64,000 nucleotides of DNA from Micrasema longulum. Lineage: Eukaryota; Arthropoda; Insecta; Trichoptera; Brachycentridae. Of the stretch, positions 54,290 through 64,000 are shown in pieces (position 1 is the stretch's first letter; the number at the start of each line of letters is the position of its first letter). The translations under genes were made by a program, and so were the position numbers. The notes under the pieces are model-generated. The model did no database searches, had not been told where the DNA came from, and saw only the letters and a list, made by a program, of their open reading frames with translations. The DNA lies in NCBI GenBank assembly GCA_022494885.1, contig JAGVSM010004978.1:62001-126000 (forward strand), written 5' to 3'.

Positions 54290-54880
54290 AATAGTTGACC
54301 CTTTCACTACCAGCGTCATTACTCAAATACACAAAGGAAAAATAAAATATTTCAAAATTATGTAAATCAAATAGCCAGTATTTTACATAACTTTGGTAAA
54401 AAAAATGAGTCAACCTAAAGAACAACTTTTAAAATCAAGCTGTCACACGCACGCTTAGAATGGTAAATTCTGTTATGTATTTATTGCATTTAAAACATAA
54501 CGGTTTTTATATATAATACTATGTTTTAATACACAGAAGAAAAAAAAAGGAAATATAAGAAGTACCAATCAAACTAATTTGTTTGGATTATCTTTATTGA
54601 CCAATGAAAGCTTTAAGAGTAAGAAATTGATTGCATGTGGAGTTGAATCTAGCAATATTTTATTTTATTTGGGAAATCAACAGTTCTACATACATATTTA
54701 TAGTAAACAAACAGATATAGTGTATAAACTCAGAACTAATAACAGATTTCCACAAAGTATACAAAGTTAGTAAAGAAAATATATTACATATCAAATAAAT
54801 ACACATAAAAATGTTATTTTTATGAAATCGTTAATATTTTTCAATAATCAAAGAATTTTGAAATATTTTTTTAAGAATAG
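54290..54880. other. AT-rich, nothing recognised
   Basis: No supported feature. Confidence 0.35.
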
Positions 54881-55412
54881 TAAGTTATTGTAAATTGGGC
54901 GGGATAAGGACAAGAACGCTTGAAGAGGGGATAGGGAGGGGAAGAGAGATGTACATATTTATTATTATAATGTCTACTAAGTAACATAATGCATTTTTAG
55001 TGTAAATTTTAAATCTGACATAGTGATGTTTGTGTAATCTATATCTTTAAATTTCGTATTGTACACTGAAAAAGTCCTACGAAAAAAATCATTTTCAAAA
55101 TTCGATGTTTTACTTATTGGTACATGAAACAGGTGGTACCGTCTACAAATCCTGACTGGCACATGTATTATTATAAAACTAAGTAGTTCTGTACAGTCAA
55201 CTACTCCTGTCATAATTTTGTGAAGCAGTAGTTGGTCCGCATACACTCTGCGGTATTGTAGAGAAGTGATTCCATGGTAGGTGGAGGCAAAATATGTACA
55301 AAAAAAACATGAATAAAATAGACTGATTTCTTTCAACAAAATGGAAATAGGAGTAAAGAGTTAAGATTAGGAAAATCAACCCAACATATTTCTGCAACCC
55401 AGTTTCAAACAT
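54880..55412 (-). mobile_element. Jockey-like LINE C-terminal fragment
   Basis: The minus-strand frame 54,977-55,339 contains SLQYRRVYADQLLLHKIMTG, VVDCTELLSFIIIHVPVR, YHLFHVPISKT and DIDYTNITMSDLKFTLKMHY-stop. This fits SLE-RR-YADL-FLYKI-NG-IDC-ELLS-I-F-VP-R, a signature of Jockey-type proteins. Upstream codons (GLQKYVGLIF in an overlapping frame) extend it to about 55,412. The 3' UTR includes a GGGGATAGGGAGGGGAAG patch on plus. Confidence 0.84.
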
Positions 55413-55655
55413 ATTATATATACATATATTTATTTATTTATGCAAAGATACATATTACGAAAATAATAATAACGTATTCCTAACTCTATGAGGCCAAGAG
55501 CCCTGTGCTGAGTTGGGATACGACATAATGGAAAGTGGACGCATGCATTATTCAAGAATACGAAAAATATTATTTTTACATAAACATAAATTTCAATAAA
55601 CATCTGGACAACACGCTGAATAGTATATGTGTATGCAAAAAGTTAAGTTTTCTAA
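55413..55655. other. No recognised element
   Basis: AT-rich; nothing supported. Confidence 0.35.
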
Positions 55656-55659
55656 GTTT

Positions 55660-55770
55660 TCTTAAGTTAACAATTAAGTTTTCTGTGCGAAAAACAGAAT
55701 ATGCACACATTTTTTCTTCTAAATATGTTAAATTATAGGTTATCGACGAAGATACTATAAATGTGATATG
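55660..55770 (-). mobile_element. MITE family GGGCC, internal fragment
   Basis: GAAAAACAGAATATGCACAC and AATATGTTAAATTATAGGTT match the middle of copy 1 (9.69-9.77 kb). Both ends are missing. Confidence 0.6.
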
Positions 55771-55789
55771 AAGATACTATCTCTTGAAA

Positions 55790-56450
55790 GAGTCCAAAAA
55801 AAATCTTACCGTATATAAATTTTAAACATAGAATCAGTCGTGAATTTTTAAATTACGATTTTTTACTAAAAACATTAAATTTGTTAAAACTTAACTCTAG
55901 AAGAAAAATTATGGATCTTTTAAATTCAAAATTGTAAATTCAATATGGGATTGCCATAAACTATTATCTCTCAATAACTTCAGGGTGCCTGGATGAATGA
56001 CTAGACAGGTGCCACCATTTTGTAGCAACAATTCACGGACAGTGTGTACTTGTAATGCCGTATTAAACAGACTTCATGAACTCGGCAATAATTATTCCCA
56101 CGTATCTGATATATTTAGTGTTGGGTATTGTTCCTATAGAACAAACCTTTTGAAGTTTTTCAAAGATGGTGAATGGTAATTATATTTATTTATTCATGCA
56201 GTTCATAATATATACAGTTTTTTGTTCACTTTGCCCAGCTGTATGAAACAGCACTTATGATTTTCTTGTTGTATTACTTTAGAATGCTATATTATTTTAT
56301 TTTGTTTTTAACATTTATTCTTTTATTGTTTAAACTTTCTACTGAATATGCTGTATAATTTTTAGGTTAACTTTTTTTTATAAATCTTCGGTATAAGGAA
56401 ATTTATGTTTTAAAAAAAAAATATCAAGCCAAATATGTCAGTATTAATAT
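55790..56450 (+). mobile_element. LINE family J1, longest copy
   Basis: From 55,790: VQKKILPYINFKHRISREFL, LLKTLNLLKLNSRRKIMDLL, a one-base shift, SIWDCHKLLSLNNFRVPG, stop, then MTRQVPPFCSNNSRT to FKDGEW-stop at 56,179. VQ-KFL-Y, L--R---D--L and -LLS---FRVP are the standard Jockey/CR1-type C-terminal order. The 3' UTR runs to about 56,450 without the Tc1 insertion found in the 0-2 kb copy. Confidence 0.84.
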
Positions 56451-56462
56451 GGTGATGATTAC

Positions 56463-56674
56463 CTGGGCCACGATTATGAACGCGATCATCATCGGTACAT
56501 ATCGAGACGGTATGAAGTAAAATCGATTTTTATGTACAAAAAAGTGTATATTTGTATGAAAATTTATAGAATCTCCGTAGGTAATTTCACATTATTTTCA
56601 AACAGAAAACTTAATTTTACTTTGTTGACAAAATTTAAGATAAATCTTATCTTCCAATTAGAATACGGGCCCTG
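56463..56674 (+). mobile_element. MITE family GGGCC, diverged copy 3
   Basis: Ends CTGGGCCACGATTATGAACG and (reversed) CAGGGCCCGTATTCTAATTG; interior shares ATTTTTATGTACAAAA-type and TTAATTTTACTTTGT blocks with copies 1 and 2. TTAC lies directly outside each end. Shortened to 212 bp. Confidence 0.65.
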
Positions 56675-56679
56675 TTACC

Positions 56680-57387
56680 TATTCTGAACGTGATATCTTT
56701 GGTTTTATCCACATTATAATAAATGGATTTGGGATTCGCAACAGGTGGAAAAATGGAACTGCATTGATACAGAGACTGGAGAGTACTCTTGGTTTGAGAT
56801 TATATGCATAAAGAGATAAAACAATTCTAACGCTTCGGGTGTCGAGTACAGTAAGTAAAAAAAAATATATGTAATTACAAACTAATCGTAAGCTGTGAAG
56901 TGATAATACACGTTATTTATGGTTTTGAATGTTATTTTGCTAATTTTATGATTTTTGTTATCATAGAAAATAATAATTCATGTAATTCATTGTTTTTTAC
57001 ACAATGTAACAAAATAAATTATTAATTAGTCCAGTGATTTTCCGATAGTTAATGTATCATCCGGACAAATGATTTAATGTTGCGATGCATATTATTTTTA
57101 CAGTATAATAACAAGTAAAATAATTAGTGTGACCTTAGGAGTAACACCCACACAAGCAAATTGTCTTTAAAAAACCGGTAAATTTAATTACATTTTTAAA
57201 GATAATTTACGAACGCGTGTGAAAAATATTCTATAATTCAAATTATTACACTTAAAGTGTAGTAAAATTGTTACCAAGCATTTTATTATATCGTTACTTT
57301 GAAAAATTTGTTATTAAGAAAAATAATTAAATATTTGTCTCAAATTATTGTTAGTAATTTTTAATAATTTTGCGAATGCGTAAAAAC
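56680..57387. other. AT-rich, nothing recognised
   Basis: No supported feature. Confidence 0.4.
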
Positions 57388-57930
57388 CAGGCATGGGTAA
57401 CCTTTTCTAGATTTAGGGCCAAATTATCATTCTGTCTCTGAGTCAAGGGACAGACCAAACTATTAAACACATAAAAGCAATATAAAATTTAATAAAACAT
57501 GCTACTTTTTATGTATATTTTTATTTATATAATGAACGACATAATATTATTATTGCATACTGATTACAAAATAAGTATGGAGATTGGCCTAATACTTGAA
57601 TTACGAGAATATCAAGAAGAGACGACAATTAGCGCTGGTATTGTTTAAGGAACATCGTATAGAATAAGAGTTTGCATCTGTTATCCTTGTTCGATTTTTT
57701 GATTTAGTGTGTTTCTTCCTCAAAAAAAAACTGTTAACACGTATGTGTGCTGTCAAAAAGACAAACGATTTTTCTTATTTTCTTCATCATTCATAAGAAT
57801 TATATGTGATGCACCAGTGTCATCTCCATTATTTAATCTCTCCCTGGAACTATTAATTTCTTTATCTATTACTTCGCCGAGATGATTGAGGCTGGACAAA
57901 ATAGCTCGGCGGGCTGGTTGCCCATATATG
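57388..57930. mobile_element. hAT-type non-autonomous element with 8-bp duplication
   Basis: Ends CAGGCATGGGTAACCTTTTC and (reversed) CATATATGGGCAACCAGCCC are of hAT type (CAG---TGGGCAACC). The flanking octamers GTAAAAAC and GTATAAAC differ at one base, as expected for an 8-bp hAT duplication. The 543-bp interior shows no transposase. Confidence 0.78.
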
Positions 57931-57939
57931 GTATAAACA

Positions 57940-59900
57940 ATACTGAATCAATTAAAAATCTAGAATCTTGAATTTCGGTTGATATAAGAATAATATTTTG
58001 GTAAATGCCGGAAAAAAAAGTTTCTACGTGAGTATTTTGTTGCAGCGAGACTTGCGTTGTAAAATACTATAGTACCTAACTTTGCGTCTAGTCGAGTAGT
58101 CAACCGCAGAAAACAGTATCCCATATTTTCGTTGAGGCATTTCCACTCGAATTCGCCTAGTGAAACCCAATCGGTTGTGGGTTAAACGTAAAAGCAGAAG
58201 CATTCGGAGTTTCGAGATACACAAACTTGCTATTTTAACCCCATTTTTACATGCAATCTTTTTAGATACTTTAACTTGTAGAAATACGTATTAAAGTGTT
58301 ATATTCTTATTTTAAAAAGTGTTATATGCTATTTTTGTAGGATAAAATGATAAGAAAAAAACTCATATCGGGATAGCCTGATCAAATCCGTACGTGGGTA
58401 TACTGATTTGATCAGTTTTACGTTAAAGCACGTTTGTATGTACACAAATACATGCATGTACATTTTTGCACACATATATATAAAAAAGGCCATTAAAACG
58501 TAGATAAGATGTTGTTATAAATTAATATTACAACCAGAATTTAAAAAAAAAAAAAAAAAGAATACAATTCTATAAAAAAAGGTTTCAACTAAAATATTTA
58601 GATATTTTTTTTTTAAGTATTGCCGAAAACGGCATAATTTTACGTAGAAATAAAAGAAAATGTTACGAAAATGTGTGTGATGTAAAATGCTTGTATTTCT
58701 TTTTCGTTTAATATTACTTTCATGTTCAATTTATTATCTTCAGATTGTTACAACAAATTTTTGCTCAATACTTAGTCTTTATTATGATCCCAGATACCTA
58801 AGTTTAGTCTAAATTTAAAATGGCGTAATCTGCCGGTCTAAAAGTAATTATATTTTAGTAACATAAAACATTTTAGTATATTTTTTAACAGAAATACCTT
58901 AAAAAATATTGTTTTTATCCAATTTATGTTTTTTTATTTTTTTATTATTGCGTGATTTAAAAAAAACGTTCGTTTTAAAATGGCAAAATCGTATGATTTC
59001 CAAATTTTGCTTTGGTTTTACAAGACTACAGCCTTAACCCAACCTAACTTAAAAATACTAAATACGATTATGGTTGTTGTATTTAAATTAAAGGGCCAAA
59101 TGACGTTCGACCCTTTTCATTAAACGTTTATTCTATGAACGGCCTAGTCATTCAATTGAATTTTGGCTTTTATTATGATAATGAACTATTAAAAGTCGCT
59201 TAGCTCAGGGACTGATTTAACTATTTGTCGGCGACATATGCATCAATTTCTCGGTTTAAAGTGATCCTACTTACCCAGTAGAAAAAAGATCTGGTAGGCA
59301 ATTTAAAATACTGTTTTATGATTATTGAATGTTATCAAAGTTAAGTTACTAAAAAAAGTACAGTGAAACATACCCAATAATGAGACCATAAGAATATCTT
59401 TATTTGCTCAAATTCATCTAACGTAAGTTTCAACGGTTTTGTAATTATTCGTCCCGTTTAACATGAAATTTAAAACTAAACTATCTCGCAAGTCGCAAGG
59501 TCGGTTTTTAACCTCGGGCTTGAATTGAGACGATTAATTTCTAAGATATGCAAATAATTTAGGTGTTAAGGAAAGGGAATCATTCCAGACACGTGTGAGA
59601 TATAGGATCCTTCCATCTGTGAGGATGAGTGAATGTGGGAAGGGAGAAAGGGAGAGAAGAACTGAAGCAACCATTTATTTCCCGTGACTTGAGAGCTTAA
59701 TGTAAAACAACATATAATCCCATATTAAATACAATTTAGTAGCATATAAACATAAACAAGTATCAATACTCACATTTAATAAGACTTAAGTAATAATACT
59801 GCATAACATTAAATGTATGTAGATAGGCAGTTAATATTTAAAACGTTTCGAATATAAACCGCCGCGCGGTACCATTTGCAATAACCGATTCGATTTGTTA
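57940..59900. other. Long AT-rich stretch without recognised features
   Basis: No gene or repeat copy supported. Patches of moderate GC at 58.08-58.21 and 59.45-59.69 kb are single copy in the window. Confidence 0.4.
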
Positions 59901-59901
59901 T

Positions 59902-60850
59902 CTACTACTACTACTACTACAGAGAAAATGGAACGCCACACACGTCTATCCTGGCATACATTCCTAGCTTCTTCCACATTCATACATCTTGTTGTACATG
60001 CTGTTCGGTTCTGTCTGCTTTTGACATGACCAGATTAAAGATTTTGGTTTATCTAATCATGCCACGCCTTCCTTGGTCGTCCTCGTCTCACGTTACGGTT
60101 CATTTTCGCAATATATACTTGTTTTACAATTCTTTCGTCGTCCATTTGTTCTACTTTCTTAATATTATCAATTATACTTGACTCAGCCTAATTTCGTCAT
60201 TCGTAACCCTGTCATACATTGATTACCCACACATTTGTCGAAGAGATCGCATTTCAACGACGTTCACTCGGTTTTCATCCTTCCTCTGCCAGTTCCATGT
60301 TTGACTTCCATACATAAGTGTTGGGACTAAAACTCCGTTGTGCACTGCCAATTTAGCTTCGATTGACATATTTTTATTAGCATTTACTGTGCTTAGTGCG
60401 CCGTTCATTTTGTTGCCCGCATTCACTCTCCTTTCAATATCTTTTTCAACTCTTCCATCTCTTGAAAACATGCTTTGATACACAAATTTTTCTACTTCTT
60501 CAAGACATTTGTTGTTTACATTTATTATGCAGTCAGTAACCGCACTTCCCCTTTCAAATACCATCACTTTTGACTTGCTTTCGTTCATCGCCAATTCGCT
60601 CTCCAGGCATACATCATACACTCTAGAGACATTTTTTTGCAAATCCTCGTTGCTGTTCAGAGCTGCATCATCGGCAATAAATTTTCGCTCCAATACCCAT
60701 ACATTCTATCTGATACAGTTTTCCATGTATAGATTAAACAACCATGGTGACATTACACATCCCCGTTTCACGCCTTTTGAGATCGCAAAACAAGATGTGA
60801 ATTCCTCATTAACTCTTACACACGCTGAACTCTCTTCATAGAGAGATGAT
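59902..60850 (-). mobile_element. RTE-type LINE, 3' part with palm-to-C-terminus
   Basis: Minus strand from 60,850: VRVNEEFTSCFAISKGVKRG, CVMSPWLFNLYMENCIR (motif B region), a gap and stop, then IADDAALNSNEDLQKN (YADD box with Y to I), NESKSKVMVF, LEEVEKFVYQSMFSRDGRVE and VPTLMYGSQTWNW, EMRSLRQMCG. After a stop the end reads VEQMDDERIVKQVYIAKMNR, RRGRPRKAWHD and ARNVCQDRRVWRSIF. It finishes in a (GTA)6 run (59,902-59,920), fitting RTE elements with short tandem 3' ends. The 156-codon block 60,223-60,693 is uninterrupted. Catalytic aspartates of the palm are kept, but the N-terminal endonuclease is absent. Confidence 0.86.
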
Positions 60851-60859
60851 TTGTTTTGT

Positions 60860-61815
60860 TTACAAATTCTGAGCAATTTTTCTTTTGACTATGTAGTTTG
60901 TTTTTTTAATTGGCTGGAAGATATGGTTTTTAGCAATAGCCCACCTAAGTGAATACATTTATTGTACTTGAAGTGAGCTAGCAAAGTTATGCACAGAGCT
61001 AGTGATAATAAAGGATAAACTGTAATGTAAAATAAACCAGAGTGGAATAAGCGCTTACTAGTCAGCAAGTAGTTATTCTTGTACAATGAGACAACTTGCT
61101 TACGCCATTCACGCATTCACAGCAATGCAATTAATTCACTTAACCACTGTTGACTCTCACAAGAAACATAATGTGAACAAGATAAGAGACGAGACGGCTT
61201 ATTTGAAGTTATTCCAAACAGATGTTTTAACGCAAAAGTTTACCAAGCTAATCCATTTAATTAAACTTCAGTCGATTACTAATTACACGCCCTATATGCT
61301 ACCTTGGAAAACAAATAAATACCACCTAATTTTCCTACGCAATAGTATCAGACTTAAATGATATATTTTGATTGTATCTTATTTTATAAAAAAACACATA
61401 CATTTTACATAGTACTCACATTTCTGATTAGCGTAAAATTATAGTAAGAAAATATACAAATATAAAAATTAAGATTAATTGACAAATCAATTTATACATT
61501 TTAAAACTACTCGTGATAAGTATTTCCGAATCCCTACAGATCTCCACAGAAATTGCAATTCTTCGTATTATCTATTATTACAATAACTATTACTTTCTTT
61601 ATAAGATGTTTACAATACACCATGTTTTAATCATTCTTTTAAATCCTTATTGATCTATATAACATATTTTATACATTTAAAAGAAATAGTGAGGGTATTG
61701 TAATATGTACTTACAAAATTTATTACAAGAGCCTTGTAAATGCAAATACTTTATATCAGCCCATTTCACACTTATCGTTCAAATCTAAAAAGCACTAAGT
61801 GTCGTTTATTTCAAT
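60860..61815. other. AT-rich, nothing recognised
   Basis: A 91-codon frame at 61,086-61,361 has no domain signature; not called. Confidence 0.35.
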
Positions 61816-61816
61816 A

Positions 61817-62030
61817 AAATAAAATAAAATCCACACAACGCAGTAAAATTAGGGTGGATTAATATAAAGTGTTTATATAACTACTTGACTTTGAAGTAAA
61901 AATCCTGCAAAAAGAAATCGAAAGGAGATTAGTCAGTCGTATTACATAAAGACAAAAATTATAATACAATTAATATCAATCCACCCTATGTAGTTTTACC
62001 GTGTCGTATGGATTTTTTCGTCCGTCTGAA
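61817..62030. repeat. Inverted pair of the AATCCACCCTA repeat
   Basis: AATTAGGGTGGATTAAT (61,848-61,864) and AATCCACCCTATGTAG (61,978-61,993) are the inner edges of inverse copies that extend to ACACAACGCAGT and ACCGTGTCGTATGG. A single plus-strand copy is at 7.62 kb. Class unknown. Confidence 0.55.
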
Positions 62031-62034
62031 ATGC

Positions 62035-63085
62035 CATATTTGCTAATTAAGACTTTATTCGGCTTTTTTGAGATAGACACACATCTATAAAATATTTGAA
62101 TAAACATTATACCAATAAAATGAAAGTTGAGGTAAGCATTTCTACCGCAATTATTTAAGCTTGCCAAAATTTTCCCAATCCTACTTCTTAAGGTCAAATA
62201 AATTAGCCAAGTATGTTTTGCGGTTACTTTGTAAGCTAACTTTAAATTAAGTTTTAGTGAAAAGGATGAAGTAGAAGGAATTATTACATAAACGTACATC
62301 AATATTAATATTTATGCTCCAAGTTTGGATGAACTCGGCACTGAGCTGGTTAAGAAAAAAACGATTGAAAAATATGAACACATTTTTAAAAATTTTATTT
62401 GGAAAACCGACAGATCTTCTTATATTTAGTTTTAACATTTAAGAAACATTGCATTGACTGGACAAATTGTACACTATAAGTAAATACATATATGAAACCT
62501 ATCAAGTAATTAGTATAAAAATAACAAATACAATCATAAAAAAACGGTATAAAATGTACCTCGATTTGCGCATTCGAAATACGACCATGAGCAATTAAAA
62601 TATATTTAGACGGATTCTAGGGTCACAGAGCTTACTTTTTAAATTCATTTTTCCAGGTGGAAAATTTAATTGATGACGCCTCCCTAGAGAATTAAAAAAA
62701 ACCGCCAAAACGGAAAACTTCTATTGTGCTGCGACCATTTTGTCAGCTATGGAATCGTATTCCACCTCCGGAAAAGGTTATTTTAGAGAACCATAAATGT
62801 TTTCGTAAAATGCGTTTAATGCATTTTTTTACTTTTTCGTTGAAATTGCTTCGTCAGATCCAAATGTTTGCTTTGGGCACCAGACGCCTATGTCCGGACC
62901 GTTCATCCCTAAACAATGATGTCTGTTACAAAACTGTTTCATCACTTTTCATAAACAGTTTCAAATTACGTAATAGTTACGTAATAAGTGCTTGGGTTTA
63001 AATAATTTAATTATAACTTGAACTTTATAAAGCTTTATTTACCGAATATTGTAATAAAATGAAGGACATTAAAATAATATTTATA
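62035..63085. other. No recognised element
   Basis: A 91-codon plus-strand frame at 62,726-63,001 includes a histidine/phenylalanine-rich run but no domain I know; not called. Confidence 0.35.
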
Positions 63086-63089
63086 ACTA

Positions 63090-63245
63090 ACTAGCGGACC
63101 CGACAGACGTTGTCCTGCCCAAACGTTGGATTGCGTGCTATTTATTACCTTGGAAAAAGACTTTTCATTGGTAGGCACCTAGGTACTTGTTTGTGATTAA
63201 ATTCCAAAATGAATTTAAGAAATACCTAGGTACTTGTTTATGGTC
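63090..63245. repeat. Widespread arthropod repeat motif and short direct repeat
   Basis: ACTAGCGGACCCGACAGACG then TTGTCCTGCCC resembles, from memory, a motif that opens repeats in many arthropod genomes; class not certain. ACCTAGGTACTTGTTT occurs twice nearby (63,178 and 63,225). Confidence 0.4.
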
Positions 63246-63289
63246 GAATTCTAAAACATAAAATAAATATTTTTTCAAATATGGCATTC

Positions 63290-63345
63290 TGGATTAAAGT
63301 ATCACTCGTGTTTTATTTATATAATAAAGATACTCTAATTGAATA
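63290..63345 (+). repeat. PLE end scrap
   Basis: GGATTAAAGTATCACTCGTG then TTTTATTTATATAATAAAG matches the outer part of the PLE ends at 25.6 and 50.0 kb. Confidence 0.5.
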
Positions 63346-63639
63346 TAACTGTAGAAACATTTCGTTAGGATATCCGTTGTTAGTCCCAATTAAATTATTT
63401 ATATAGATTATTGAACTTATCATACGCGATGAAAATTACTCACATGAGAATTATTTAACACTAAATTTGCAATGGTATGAATAGTTTACATATTAGTTCG
63501 GAGGCTGTCGGCGTGGAGCAGAAAACGATATATCTTGTATTCTTCTTTTATAATGTTTTGACAGCGCCCTCTGTTAGCCAGCCTCGCATATTGTGCGATG
63601 TTTAGGCACAATTTAATTTTAGAAAAGTTATTCATATAA
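63346..63639. other. No recognised element
   Basis: No supported feature. Confidence 0.35.
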
Positions 63640-63800
63640 TTATCATTCCCCTTTTCGCACACAGTGGTGCGTGGGGCACTGAATTTGTGTACCTACTAAA
63701 TGCAGCGCATCTCGATCATCTGTGGCACGAATGTAAGGTGAGTCACGCTTTAGATCCAAGACCAGAGACAAGGAAATTTTCTAGTGAAAACACTCCTTCC
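63640..63800 (-). mobile_element. SINE family D, body
   Basis: Plus-strand GTGCGTGGGGCACTGAATTT, GCAGCGCATCTCGATCATCT and CCAGAGACAAGGAAATTTTC follow the body order; the head is missing and the tail decayed. Confidence 0.65.
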
Positions 63801-64000
63801 ATATCGAAATCATTTCTGAGACCGACGGTCTTTCTATCGGATTCGCTCACTCTTAAAATATTTTAAAAATTTTTTTATAAACTGTGATTTTAATTGAATT
63901 TTACTCTACAGCTATGATTTCTACTTTTACTTTATGTTTGGCAAATTACATGAAAGGCTTACGACGAATATTGCTATGCAAAATCATCTATAAAATAAAC

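Noticed and set aside
59902..59920. CRISPR-like or stand-alone microsatellite
   Set aside because: The (CTA)6 run sits exactly at the 3' end of the RTE-type LINE and is explained as its tail.
62726..63001. 91-codon frame as a gene
   Set aside because: No domain recognised, surroundings non-coding, and length is within chance for this composition.

Overview
The window looks like intergenic or deep intronic DNA of an arthropod, most likely an insect. It is strongly AT-rich and I recognise no host gene or functional tRNA or rRNA gene in it. What can be recognised is transposable-element debris on both strands: Tc1/mariner, hAT-like, pogo-like and TTAA-flanked non-autonomous DNA elements; 3' fragments of several LINE lineages (Jockey/CR1/L2-type, RTE-type and one carrying RNase H); Penelope-like elements (PLEs) with GIY-YIG endonuclease relics; and tRNA-derived SINEs. 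The arthropod assignment rests on this mix and on a degraded copy of a multi-copy arthropod hypothetical protein at about 8.9-9.4 kb, recalled from memory. I cannot place it to order.

Layout. 0-2.2 kb: an almost complete Tc1 element (325-1995) with 26-bp terminal repeats and a 72-nt GT-AG intron in its transposase, inserted in the 3' UTR of a LINE; a second LINE copy at 55.8-56.4 kb preserves the empty site. 3.4-7.7 kb: a PLE terminal palindrome, two LINE 3' ends back to back, a short MITE, an RTE-type C-terminus, fold-back fragments and a tRNA-derived SINE. 8.9-13.1 kb: the orphan protein relic, a MITE nested in another repeat (empty site at 24 kb), a SINE ending in (GAT)n and two LINE C-termini. 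15.6-25.8 kb: a TTAA-flanked MITE, SINEs, a long-armed fold-back element, a 5'-truncated PLE with a 14-bp target duplication, another fold-back element and a 1-kb TTAA-flanked element holding a PLE palindrome. 26-43 kb: RTE-type fragments, composite SINEs with an extra 5' leader, a pogo-like MITE, a PLE/LINE chimeric reading frame, a 46-bp perfect inverted repeat and an RNase H LINE relic. 43-64 kb: a second full fold-back element, a 546-bp MITE, further PLE, LINE and SINE relics, a hAT-type MITE with 8-bp duplications, and the longest RTE-type fragment (59.9-60.85 kb), ending in a (GTA)n tail.

Nothing here forms an operon or pathway; relations are those of insertion and nesting. Nearly all LINE pieces are 3' ends, as expected from 5'-truncated retrotransposition. 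The most interesting items are hammerhead-ribozyme-like cores at several PLE ends, the transposase intron whose removal restores DD34E spacing, the leader-bearing composite SINE family and the dated nesting events. All family assignments come from reading motifs by eye; no database search was run.
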